This document shows, piece by piece, positions 1 to 7,385 of a stretch of 12,558 nt of DNA. Under the pieces are notes generated by a model. The model saw only the letters and a program-made list of their open reading frames with translations. It did not search any database and had not been told where the DNA came from. The stretch is from the NCBI GenBank assembly GCA_015489255.1, contig WGAD01000236.1, positions 1-12,558 of the forward strand. The letters are read 5' to 3'. The first letter of the stretch is position 1, and each line of letters begins with the position of its first letter. A program made the translations under genes and the position numbers. The stretch comes from Anaerolineales bacterium. Its GTDB lineage: Bacteria; Chloroflexota; Anaerolineae; Anaerolineales; Villigracilaceae.

Positions 1-1
1 C

Positions 2-409
2 CTGTGGCTGGTGTTGTCTCTCCTGGGGGTGGCCGGCTTGTATATGATGCTCAACGCCGATTTCCTGGCGATGGTGCAGGTGGTGGTGTACGTCGGGGCC
101 ATTGCCGTGCTCTTCATCTTCGTGGTGATGCTCGTGCGGCGCGACAAAGACACCGGTTCGCAGCTCAACGCCAATTGGGGCGCCGGCGCCCTGATTGCAA
201 CGGCTGTGTTTGGCATGTTGGCGCTGATCCTGCGCGGTTTTGGCGGCTACGGCGCCACTGCGGCGGAACTCCCCGCCGATTTCGATGCCCTGACTGCGCT
301 GGGGCAGGCGCTGGTACTGCCTTCGGCCTATTTGTTGCCCTTTGAAGTGGCCTCGGTGCTGCTGCTGGCCGCTTTGGTCGGCGCTGTGTATCTGGCTGCC
401 AAGAAATAG
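2..409 (+). CDS. nuoJ: NADH-quinone oxidoreductase subunit J, 5'-truncated
   Basis: This is a membrane-arm subunit of respiratory complex I that sits between the quinone site and the antiporter-like subunits. The frame is open to the left window edge, so the N-terminus is missing; 135 residues are visible, against roughly 165-185 for a full NuoJ. The diagnostic stretch is the third transmembrane helix, reading VQVVVYVGAIAVLFIFVVML, which in the family carries the pi-bulge involved in coupling. Two more hydrophobic helices follow, the last ending in LAAKK. A GTG at position 11 is not the true start, because the conserved reading continues upstream of it. The gene ends 12 bases before nuoK, and the nuoK ribosome site overlaps its stop codon. 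Identification is secure; only the start is unknown. Confidence 0.93.
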   Translation: MWLVLSLLGVAGLYMMLNADFLAMVQVVVYVGAIAVLFIFVVMLVRRDKDTGSQLNANWGAGALIATAVFGMLALILRGFGGYGATAAELPADFDALTALGQALVLPSAYLLPFEVASVLLLAALVGAVYLAAKK

Positions 410-421
410 GAGGACGGGGTC

Positions 422-730
422 ATGATTCCACTTTCCTGGTTTTTACTGCTGGCCGCCGCTTTGTTCAGCATTGGCCTTTTCGGTGTGCTGGCGCGTAAAA
501 ACGTGATCGCCATCTTGATGGGCGTTGAATTGATGCTGAACGCGGTCAACATCAACCTGGTGGCTTTCTGGCGCTACCTGGATCCGACCGTGCTCGCGGG
601 GCAGGCGTTTGCCATCATCGTGTTTGCTGTGGCTGCCGCCGAGGTTGCGGTTGGGTTGGCGCTGATTATTTCCGTCTATCGCCGCCGCAAGACCACCGTG
701 GCGGACGCTCTCGATATGTTGAAGTGGTAG
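422..730 (+). CDS. nuoK: NADH-quinone oxidoreductase subunit K
   Basis: NuoK is a small three-helix membrane subunit of complex I, homologous to MrpC, that provides one proton path next to NuoJ and NuoN. The product is 102 residues, close to the 100 of E. coli. Both conserved membrane glutamates are present: E36 in GVELMLNAVN and E74 in AAAEVAVGLAL. The ATG is preceded by AGGAGG at 408-413, which overlaps the nuoJ stop codon, with an 8-base spacer. The C-terminus runs on to DALDMLKW after a basic YRRRK stretch. The gene is 9 bases from nuoL. Nothing is unusual and the call is secure. Confidence 0.97.
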   Translation: MIPLSWFLLLAAALFSIGLFGVLARKNVIAILMGVELMLNAVNINLVAFWRYLDPTVLAGQAFAIIVFAVAAAEVAVGLALIISVYRRRKTTVADALDMLKW

Positions 731-739
731 GAGAACGTT

Positions 740-2875
740 ATGGCAACTGAAACTTTGATTTGGCTTCTTCCCCTCCCGCCGCTCCTGGCCTTCTTCCTGA
801 TTGTGTTGTTTACCAGGAAGAACAAGGCGCTCAGCCACACGGTGGCCGTTTCGGCGGCTTTCCTCTCCTGGCTGGGCGGCATGATCGTCTTCATTCGTGC
901 GCTGGGTGTGGAACACCTGGGTCAAGAACCCTTTCATTCGACGATCAACTGGCTGCCAACCGGCGATACCTGGTTCAAATTGGGTGTGATGATCGACCCG
1001 CTTTCGGCCATCGTGCTGTTCTTCGTGGCCTGGACGGTGTTGATGATCTTCCTTTACAGCGTGGGGTATCACAACTTTGGGCAGCCGAAAGGCGATCACG
1101 ATCGCCCAGGCCTGCCGCCGCACGGCGCAACGGTGACGGATGAACACGGGCACAGCCACACCGTACCCTCCGTCGAGCCGATGTACTCCCGCTTCTTTGC
1201 CTTCATCGGCCTGTTCGCCTTTGGCATGTATTTGCTGGTGGTTTCGGACAACTTGTTCACGCTCTTCGCCGGCTGGGAGATCATGGGGTTGTGCTCCTAC
1301 CTGCTGATTGGCTTCTGGTATGCCAAGCCCTCCGCCCGCGATGCGGCCATCAAGGCCTTTATGACTACCCGCGTGGGCGATGTCTTCATGCTGCTGGGGA
1401 TCGCCTTCCTCTACTCTGCCACCGGCACCCTGACCTTCACCGAAATTTTCCAGCCGGAAGTCTTGCACGCCCTGGCGACCACCCAAACGCCTGTGCTCGG
1501 CCTTTCCGCTGCCGGACTTATCGGTTTGCTGCTTTTCATCGGTACGGTAGGGAAATCGGCACAATGGCCGCTGCACGTCTGGCTGCCAGACGCCATGGAA
1601 GGCCCGACGCCGGTATCGGCGATGATTCATGCGGCCACCATGGTGTCGGCGGGCGTGTATGCGGTGATTCGCATGTTCCCCCTGACCAGTCAAGACCCGA
1701 ACACGATGGCGATCATCGCCTTCATCGGGGCCTTTACGGCGCTCTTTGCCGCCAGCATTGCCGTTGCCCAGAACGACATCAAACGCGTGCTGGCTTATTC
1801 CACCATTTCCCAGCTGGGGTACATGATCGCCGCCATCGGCATCGGCGCTTACGTGGCTGCCGCCTTCCACCTGGTGACGCACGCCTTTTTCAAGGCGTTG
1901 CTCTTCCTGGGTTCCGGTTCGGTGATTCATGGCATGGAACACGGCGTGCTGCACACGGGTGAGCATGTAGACCCGCAAGATATGTTCAACATGGGCGGGC
2001 TGAAAGACAAGATGCCGATCACCTTCTGGACCTTCCTGATCGGCGGGTTTGCTCTCTCCGGTTTCCCGATCGTCACCGCTGGCTTTTGGTCCAAGGATGA
2101 GATCTTTGCGGATGCCTTTGCCCACGGTTACACGGGCGTGTTCATCACTTTGGCGTTGGCGGCCTTTATGACCGCCTTCTACACCATGCGCCAGATCACC
2201 TTGACCTTCTTCGGTGAGCCGCGCACCGCTGCGGCGGAACACGCTAGCGAAACCCCCTGGACGATGACCGTCCCGCTGATGGTGCTTTCTGTCTTTGCCA
2301 TCGGCTTCGGTTGGGTTGGCATCCCCGAGCATTTCCCCGGGCTGGGCGGCATTCTGCCTAACTGGTTCCATGAATTTGTGGGCAGCACCCTGGCTGAACC
2401 GCCGGCGGCGGTGGAGTTTTCCTGGATTCCCCTGATGACTTCATTAACCGTGGCCCTGGGCGGGTTATATGCTGGCTGGGCTGTTTACCGTAATGTGAAA
2501 TCGCCGCAAGAAGATTGGCTGCAAATTCACTGGCTGCAAAACAAGTGGTATTTCGACGAAGCCTACAACTTCTTATTCGTCAAACCGGCGTACTGGATCG
2601 CCGATACCTTCACCTACAAGTGGATGGATCGCGGCCTGATTGACGGCATCTTGCATGCAGTGGGTAATATCGCAGGCAAGATCGGCCATGCTTTGCGCAC
2701 TTACTTCGATGTTCCTGTCATCAATGGCGCCGGCGACGCCCTGGCAGACGGCACGCGCAAACTGGGTATTTCCATGCGCGTCATTCAGACGGGCCGCATC
2801 CAGCAGTACATGGTCTCGTCTCTGGCGGTGATTATCATCGTCGGTGCGGTGCTGTATTACTTCTTCATCGCCTAA
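740..2875 (+). CDS. nuoL: NADH-quinone oxidoreductase subunit L with two insertions
   Basis: NuoL is the distal antiporter-like proton-pumping subunit of complex I, and its long lateral amphipathic helix (HL) lies along the other pump subunits. The product is 711 residues against 613 in E. coli. The pump residues are in place: E180 (TM5, GWEIMGLCSY), K272 (TM7, GKSAQWPLH), H297, K349 and K452 (FWSKDEI). Two insertions explain the extra length. Residues about 111-147, between the third and fourth helices, form a His/Asp-rich loop (DEHGHSH). The C-terminal region between FVKP and the last helix has about 71 residues, against about 39 in E. coli, so HL is some 30 residues longer. Such a longer HL is known from complex I forms with a fourth pump subunit, and a second nuoM lies downstream. 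The start ATG has AGGAG at 729-733. Confidence 0.97.
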   Translation: MATETLIWLLPLPPLLAFFLIVLFTRKNKALSHTVAVSAAFLSWLGGMIVFIRALGVEHLGQEPFHSTINWLPTGDTWFKLGVMIDPLSAIVLFFVAWTVLMIFLYSVGYHNFGQPKGDHDRPGLPPHGATVTDEHGHSHTVPSVEPMYSRFFAFIGLFAFGMYLLVVSDNLFTLFAGWEIMGLCSYLLIGFWYAKPSARDAAIKAFMTTRVGDVFMLLGIAFLYSATGTLTFTEIFQPEVLHALATTQTPVLGLSAAGLIGLLLFIGTVGKSAQWPLHVWLPDAMEGPTPVSAMIHAATMVSAGVYAVIRMFPLTSQDPNTMAIIAFIGAFTALFAASIAVAQNDIKRVLAYSTISQLGYMIAAIGIGAYVAAAFHLVTHAFFKALLFLGSGSVIHGMEHGVLHTGEHVDPQDMFNMGGLKDKMPITFWTFLIGGFALSGFPIVTAGFWSKDEIFADAFAHGYTGVFITLALAAFMTAFYTMRQITLTFFGEPRTAAAEHASETPWTMTVPLMVLSVFAIGFGWVGIPEHFPGLGGILPNWFHEFVGSTLAEPPAAVEFSWIPLMTSLTVALGGLYAGWAVYRNVKSPQEDWLQIHWLQNKWYFDEAYNFLFVKPAYWIADTFTYKWMDRGLIDGILHAVGNIAGKIGHALRTYFDVPVINGAGDALADGTRKLGISMRVIQTGRIQQYMVSSLAVIIIVGAVLYYFFIA
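1070..1180 (+). other. His-rich loop insertion in NuoL
   Basis: This stretch encodes NuoL residues about 111-147, between the third and fourth transmembrane helices. Ordinary NuoL proteins have only a short turn here (typically YSxGYMHGDP...RFF). The insertion is hydrophilic and contains HNFG, GDHDRPG, PPHG and DEHGHSH, with seven histidines and several acidic residues. By the known NuoL topology the loop should face the cytoplasm (inference). Histidine-rich loops often bind divalent metals, but no specific function can be read from the sequence. I recall similar loops in NuoL of related Anaerolineae, so this may be a lineage trait. Confidence 0.7.
2627..2779 (+). other. Extended lateral-helix segment of NuoL, possible internal duplication
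   Basis: NuoL residues 630-653 (starting DRGLIDGILH and ending GHALR) and 657-680 (starting DVPVINGAGD and ending GISMR) align without gaps at an offset of 27. They share the D, I, G, A, K, G and R positions plus several L/V, D/N and I/L conservative pairs. A normal NuoL has one such unit before the QTGRIQQY-like stretch and the final helix; here there are two. The pattern suggests the longer lateral helix arose by in-frame duplication of about 27 residues. The DNA is too diverged to show a recent event. The extra length is clear by comparison with E. coli and Thermus; the duplication origin is inference. Confidence 0.5.
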
Positions 2876-2895
2876 CCGGCAGACGGGAGAAAGCA

Positions 2896-4404
2896 ATGGA
2901 ATTCATCAATACGCATTTGCTAAGCACAATCCTGTTCTTCCCGGTCCTGGCGGCGTTGGTCATGGCCTTCCTGCCGAAGGATGAACACAAATTGCTGCGC
3001 TGGACGGCCTTCCTGGCCAGCCTGGTGCCTTTCATCCTGACGCTGGTTTTGTGGTCGCGCTTTGACCCCAACGTTGCCGGGTTCCAGTTCGAGGAACAGT
3101 ATGTCTGGTACGAGGCTATCCATTCCACTTTCCATATCGGGGTAGATGGATTGTCTCTGACCATGGTTTTGCTGACGACCCTGCTGACGCCGCTGGCCAT
3201 TCTGGCTTCCTTCACGGTGGTGGATCGCGTCCGGTTGTACATGATCCTCTTCCTGTTGTTGGAAACCGGCATGTTGGGCGTGTTCATGGCGCTTGACCTG
3301 TTGATCTTCTTCGTCTTCTGGGAGATCGGTCTGGTGCCGATGTACTTCTTGATCAACCAGTGGGGCAGCAAGAACCGCAATTATGCATCGCTGAAGTTCA
3401 TGATCTACACCATGGCCGGTTCGTTGGGGCTGTTGCTGGCTATTCAGATGCTGGGCGTTCTCTTCCAGACGTATGACTTGCCGGCCTTGTATCAGCTCTG
3501 GCCGAATTTTGAAGGGACGCTGATGGGGCTGCCCGCGGCCACGGTCAAGACGGTTGCCTTCTGGGCTTTTGTCATTGCCTTCGCCATCAAGGTGCCGGTA
3601 TGGCCCTTCCACACCTGGCTGCCTGATGCACACACCGAAGCGCCGACGGCAGGCTCGATGTTGCTGGCCGGGGTTCTGTTGAAACTGGGCGCTTACGGTT
3701 TCTTACGCCTGGTGCTGCCGCTTTATCCGGCGGAATCGGAACGGTTTGCCGGCGCGCTGGCCTTCCTGGCAGTGATGGCGATCATCTTTGGCGCCTTTGG
3801 CTCCTACGGGCAGGATGACTTCAAGCGGCTGGTGGCTTATTCGTCTATCAACCATATGGGGTTCGTCTTGCTGGGCATCGCCGCCGCGGCCAAGGCCATT
3901 GGCACGGTGGACGCAACCATTGCCTTGAACGGTGCGGTTTTGCAGATGTTCAACCACGGGCTGTCGGCAGCGGGGATGTTCTTCCTGGTCGGTGTGATTT
4001 ATGAACGTGCTCACACCCGCGACTTGAACGCCTTTGGCGGCCTCTTCCCGTTGATGCCGGTGTATGGCGGCATCCTGATCTTTACCAGCATGGCTTCCCT
4101 GGGCCTGCCCGGCCTGAATGGGTTCGTTTCCGAATTCCTGGTGGTGCGGGGTTCGTGGCCGATCTTCACCGGCTACACGGCGGCTGCCATGCTGGGCTTG
4201 CTGTTTACCGGCGCGTACATCCTGAAGGGGATCAAGAAGGTGCTGCACGGCCCCCTCAACGAGCGTTGGGTTGGTCATCTGACCGATATCAACGTGCGTG
4301 AGCTGTTGGTGATTGCGCCGTTGATGGTCTTGATCCTGTCCATTGGCGTCTGGCCTGCCTGGATCATGGATGTGATCAACAAGGCCATGACGATGTTGTA
4401 CTAA
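2896..4404 (+). CDS. nuoM: NADH-quinone oxidoreductase subunit M, canonical copy
   Basis: NuoM is a proton-pumping, antiporter-like subunit of complex I, normally between NuoN and NuoL. It has 502 residues, close to the 509 of E. coli. All expected charged residues are seen: E143 in TM5 (FWEIGLVPMY), K232 in TM7 (FAIKVPVWPFHTW), K263 (LLKLGAYG), the histidines in INHMG and MFNHG, and the TM12 glutamate in GFVSEFLV. It is therefore a complete pump module. The ATG is preceded by GGGAGA at 2885-2890, and the gap from nuoL is 20 bases. It lies directly upstream of a second nuoM-like gene that differs at the TM7 lysine. The call is secure. Confidence 0.97.
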   Translation: MEFINTHLLSTILFFPVLAALVMAFLPKDEHKLLRWTAFLASLVPFILTLVLWSRFDPNVAGFQFEEQYVWYEAIHSTFHIGVDGLSLTMVLLTTLLTPLAILASFTVVDRVRLYMILFLLLETGMLGVFMALDLLIFFVFWEIGLVPMYFLINQWGSKNRNYASLKFMIYTMAGSLGLLLAIQMLGVLFQTYDLPALYQLWPNFEGTLMGLPAATVKTVAFWAFVIAFAIKVPVWPFHTWLPDAHTEAPTAGSMLLAGVLLKLGAYGFLRLVLPLYPAESERFAGALAFLAVMAIIFGAFGSYGQDDFKRLVAYSSINHMGFVLLGIAAAAKAIGTVDATIALNGAVLQMFNHGLSAAGMFFLVGVIYERAHTRDLNAFGGLFPLMPVYGGILIFTSMASLGLPGLNGFVSEFLVVRGSWPIFTGYTAAAMLGLLFTGAYILKGIKKVLHGPLNERWVGHLTDINVRELLVIAPLMVLILSIGVWPAWIMDVINKAMTMLY

Positions 4405-4416
4405 CGAGGTGCGCAA

Positions 4417-5889
4417 ATGGCATTTCCCGTTCTGAGTGCGATCGTATTCCTTCCGGCCATTGCCGGTATCATCATCCTGATGATACCGGAAGAGCGCAAG
4501 ACTGAGGTGCGCGTCACCGCGTTGGCAGCGGCCACCTTTGCCCTCTTGCTGTCCATTTTCGTCTATGTCAGTTACGATGTCGCGGCTGGCGGTTACCAGT
4601 TCATCGAGGAATATTCCTGGTTGCCGTCGCTGGGCATCAGCCTGAAACTGGGCGTGGATGGCATCAGCACGCCGCTCATCTTGCTGACCGGCGTGGTGAT
4701 GTTCACCGGTGTGCTGATTTCCTGGGGCATCGACGACCGCCCGCGCGAGTTTTTCGCCTTTCTGTTCATTTTGGCGAGCGGCGTGTTCGGCGTGTTCGCT
4801 TCGCTAGACCTGTTCATGCTCTTCTTCTTCTATGAAATCGCCGTCTTCCCCATGTACCTCTTGATTGCCATTTGGGGGTGGGTGAAGACACGCGAATACG
4901 CGGCCATGAAACTGACCCTGTACCTCTTCGTGGGATCGGTGGTGGCCCTGGTGGGCGCGCTGGCGATGTATTGGGAGAGCGGCCTGGGCACGTTCGATAT
5001 GCTGGCCTTGCAGCACGCCAACTTCTCGCCCGAATTCCAGCGCTTGTGGTTCCCCTTCGTCTTCATGGGCTTTGCGGTGCTGGGGGGTATCTTCCCGGTG
5101 CACAACTGGTCCCCCGATGGTCACGTGGCCGCGCCGACGGCGGTCTCCATGTTCCACGCCGGCGTTTTGATGAAACTGGGCGCTTTTGCCGCCCTGCGCG
5201 TGGGCATTATGCTGCTGCCTGAGGGCGCCAAATATCACATGAAGTGGGTCATCCTGCTGGCTCTGGTCAACGTGGTATATGGGGCCTTCATCGCCATGGT
5301 GCAAACCGATTTCAAGTACGTGATCGGGTTCTCTTCAGTTTCGCACATGGGCCTGGTGATGATGGGCTTTGCAACCCTGACGGAAAAAGGGCTGATCGGC
5401 GCCAGCGTGCAGATGTTCTCACACGGTGTGATGACAGCCCTCTTCTTTGCCGCGGTCGGTATGGTGTACGACCGTGCGCACACGCGCGAGATCCCCAAAC
5501 TCGGCGGGATGGCGAAACCCCTGCCCTTGGTGGCCTTCGGCTTCATCGTGGGCGGCCTGGTGTCCATGGGTATGCCCGGTTTTTCGGGGTTCGTGGCTGA
5601 GTTCCCGATCTTCATGGGCGTGTGGGAGGTCAAGCCCTGGATCGCCATCGTGGCTTCCATTTCCATCGTGATCACGGCTTCATACATTATGCTGGTGATT
5701 CGCCGGGTCTTCTTCGGCGAAATGCCGGCGGAATTCGAAGGACACATTGGGCCGATTCGCGTCCTGGATAAAATTGCGATCCTCTTCTTGGTGTCGCTGA
5801 TGATGTTGCTCGGTCTCTTCCCCTCGGTGATGCTGCCGATGGTGCAGTCCGGCGTCCAGGGCGTGCTGAGCCTCCTGGGAGGTGCATAA
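4417..5889 (+). CDS. nuoM: Second NuoM-type complex I subunit lacking the TM7 lysine
   Basis: This is a 490-residue paralogue of NuoM in the same operon, expected to be a fourth antiporter-like module of the membrane arm. It has E140 in TM5 (FFYEIAVFPMY), K253 (LMKLGAF), the histidines in VSHMG and MFSHG, and E395 in TM12 (GFVAEFPIF). In TM7 it aligns without gaps to the upstream copy but reads FAVLGGIFPVHNW where that copy reads FAIKVPVWPFHTW, so the lysine becomes L222 (codon at 5080-5082). The motif WSPDGHVAAPTA is, as I recall, typical of a known NuoM subfamily found beside a canonical NuoM. GAGGTG at 4406-4411 sits 5 bases before the ATG. It is too divergent to be an assembly duplicate. 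An Mrp-type antiporter is less likely, given the position between nuoM and nuoN. Confidence 0.93.
   Translation: MAFPVLSAIVFLPAIAGIIILMIPEERKTEVRVTALAAATFALLLSIFVYVSYDVAAGGYQFIEEYSWLPSLGISLKLGVDGISTPLILLTGVVMFTGVLISWGIDDRPREFFAFLFILASGVFGVFASLDLFMLFFFYEIAVFPMYLLIAIWGWVKTREYAAMKLTLYLFVGSVVALVGALAMYWESGLGTFDMLALQHANFSPEFQRLWFPFVFMGFAVLGGIFPVHNWSPDGHVAAPTAVSMFHAGVLMKLGAFAALRVGIMLLPEGAKYHMKWVILLALVNVVYGAFIAMVQTDFKYVIGFSSVSHMGLVMMGFATLTEKGLIGASVQMFSHGVMTALFFAAVGMVYDRAHTREIPKLGGMAKPLPLVAFGFIVGGLVSMGMPGFSGFVAEFPIFMGVWEVKPWIAIVASISIVITASYIMLVIRRVFFGEMPAEFEGHIGPIRVLDKIAILFLVSLMMLLGLFPSVMLPMVQSGVQGVLSLLGGA
5877..5882 (+). promoter_or_regulatory. Shine-Dalgarno site fixing the GTG start of nuoN
   Basis: GGGAGG lies inside the last codons of the second nuoM, 7 bases before the GTG at 5890. 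Since the stop and the GTG are directly adjacent, translation of nuoN is probably coupled to that of the gene before it. Confidence 0.75.
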
Positions 5890-7344
5890 GTGTTGGGCTA
5901 CGACGCTACTTCCATCATGGCAATTTTGCCAGAGATTTTGCTGCTGCTGACGGGCGTGCTTGTCCTGGTTTATGAGCCGCTCTGGAATAAAGAAACGCAG
6001 CGCCGCAACGCTGGCTGGCTGACTTTTGGCGGTCTGCTGGCAACGATAGTCATCAGCTTGCTCTTTGCCCGCCCGGGTGCGCCCCAGGAAGTTTTTGGCG
6101 GCATGGTGCGCTTCGACTGGCTGGGCTTCGCCTTCAAGATGTTCTTCATCTTTGCCGCAGCCATGACGACCCTGTTCTTCATGGACCATGAAAAACTCGG
6201 CAGCCGCGGACAGGCGTACCTGTTGCTGCTGGCGGCCACCATTGGGATGAACCTGATGGCTTCGGCGGCAGACCTGGTGATGCTCTACTTGGCGATTGAA
6301 ACCACCTCCATTCCGCTGTATGTGCTGGCTGGTTTCATGAAAGACAGCGACGAATCGACCGAAGCCGGGTTCAAATACCTGCTCTTCGGCGCGATGACCT
6401 CGGCGGTAATGCTGTACGGTTTCAGCCTTCTCTTCGGCTTCACCGGTACGACGGATCTGTACGCCCTGATGGGCGCGTTGACCGCCGGGCAGCTGCCAGC
6501 GGGCACGGCCTTCGGCCTTATCTTCCTGGTGACGGTAGGGCTGGGCTTCAAAGTGGCCCTCTTCCCCTTCCACTTTTGGGCGCCGGATGTCTACCAGGGC
6601 GCTCCGACGCCGGTGGCGGCTTTCCTGTCCACGGCCAGCAAGGCGGCTGGTTTTGCCGTCTTTGCCCGCCTGTTCATGGTGGCCTTCTCGAGCATGGAAT
6701 TTTCCGCCATCTGGGTGAACTTCCTGGCCATCCTGGCCGCGGTAACGATGACGGTCGGCAACCTGATCGCATTGGGACAGAAAGACGTCAAACGCCTGCT
6801 GGCTTATTCTTCTGTTGCCCACGCTGGGTACGCGATGATCGGCCTGGTGGCCTTTTCGGAGCTGGGCATCCAGAGCGTGGTCTTCTACCTGATCGCTTAC
6901 ATCTTTACCAACCTGGCCGCCTTTGGCGCTGTCGCCGCCTTTGAACGCGTGACAGGCACGACGGAGATCGCGGCCTTTGCCGGTTTGAGCCGCCGGGCGT
7001 CCTCCCTGGCGTTGGTTCTCCTGGCGGCCTTTCTCTCGCTGGCGGGCATGCCGCCCTTCGGTGGCTTTGTGGCCAAAGTCTTCGTTTTTGCAGCAGCGGT
7101 CAAGAGCGGCCTGATCTGGCTGGCGATTGTGGGTGTGTTGAACTCCATCATCGGCGTGTACTACTACCTGACTTTCCTCAAGGTGGTGTACCTGTACCGC
7201 TCAGAAGATGAGGACAAACCCCTGCCCGTGCCTTCTCCCTACCTGATGGCGCTGGTTGTGCTTTCCATCGGCGTCATCCTGCTTGGTACGGTCTTCGCAC
7301 CCTGGTTCGGCCTGTCGGGCAATGCGGCAATTGCCCTCTTCTGA
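5890..7344 (+). CDS. nuoN: NADH-quinone oxidoreductase subunit N
   Basis: NuoN is the antiporter-like subunit of complex I nearest the quinone-binding part, and it ends the nuo operon. Its 484 residues match the family (485 in E. coli). Key residues are E137 in TM5 (AIETTSIPLYVL), K221 in TM7 (GFKVALFPFHFW), K251 (ASKAAGFAV) and K396 in TM12 (GGFVAKVFVF), so its proton path looks intact. The start is a GTG that directly abuts the stop codon of the preceding gene. GGGAGG at 5877-5882, with a 7-base spacer, supports this start. Its last codons form the left arm of a perfect 9-base inverted repeat at the boundary to the ATP synthase genes. Confidence 0.97.
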   Translation: MLGYDATSIMAILPEILLLLTGVLVLVYEPLWNKETQRRNAGWLTFGGLLATIVISLLFARPGAPQEVFGGMVRFDWLGFAFKMFFIFAAAMTTLFFMDHEKLGSRGQAYLLLLAATIGMNLMASAADLVMLYLAIETTSIPLYVLAGFMKDSDESTEAGFKYLLFGAMTSAVMLYGFSLLFGFTGTTDLYALMGALTAGQLPAGTAFGLIFLVTVGLGFKVALFPFHFWAPDVYQGAPTPVAAFLSTASKAAGFAVFARLFMVAFSSMEFSAIWVNFLAILAAVTMTVGNLIALGQKDVKRLLAYSSVAHAGYAMIGLVAFSELGIQSVVFYLIAYIFTNLAAFGAVAAFERVTGTTEIAAFAGLSRRASSLALVLLAAFLSLAGMPPFGGFVAKVFVFAAAVKSGLIWLAIVGVLNSIIGVYYYLTFLKVVYLYRSEDEDKPLPVPSPYLMALVVLSIGVILLGTVFAPWFGLSGNAAIALF

Positions 7345-7357
7345 GGCGTTGCCGCAT
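7322..7357 (+). other. Inverted repeat at the nuo/atp boundary
   Basis: ATGCGGCAA (7322-7330) and TTGCCGCAT (7349-7357) are perfect 9-base complements. Between them, CCTC (7335-7338) and GAGG (7343-7346) can extend the stem around a TTCT loop. The structure spans the nuoN stop codon. No T-run follows, so it is not a standard intrinsic terminator. It may protect the 3' end of the nuo transcript. Its right arm also covers the -35 box of the downstream promoter. Confidence 0.55.
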
Positions 7358-7377
7358 CTTCCGGCCTGTGATATAAT
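7349..7377 (+). promoter_or_regulatory. Sigma-70-type promoter with extended -10 for the atp genes
   Basis: The -35 element TTGCCG (7349-7354, 4 of 6 matches to TTGACA) is followed by a 17-base spacer and a perfect TATAAT (7372-7377). TG at 7369-7370 makes a full extended -10 (TGnTATAAT). Transcription should start about 7 bases further on, at about 7384-7386. The first ATG is at 7386 with no Shine-Dalgarno site, so the first atp-region gene is probably translated from a leaderless or nearly leaderless mRNA. Confidence 0.75.
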
Positions 7378-7385
7378 GCCCGCCT

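Noticed and set aside
443..2371. Minus-strand open frame of 642 codons across nuoK and nuoL
   Set aside because: It is antisense to well-identified complex I genes, its translation is low-complexity (rich in His, Gln, Gly and Arg) without any domain, and such frames arise from GC-rich codon bias. Similar minus-strand frames at 5680-6822 and 10065-11363 are rejected for the same reason.
4417..5889. Second nuoM as an assembly or recent duplication artefact
   Set aside because: The two copies differ strongly at protein level, including subfamily motifs, and each has its own start, ribosome site and C-terminus. They are old paralogues.
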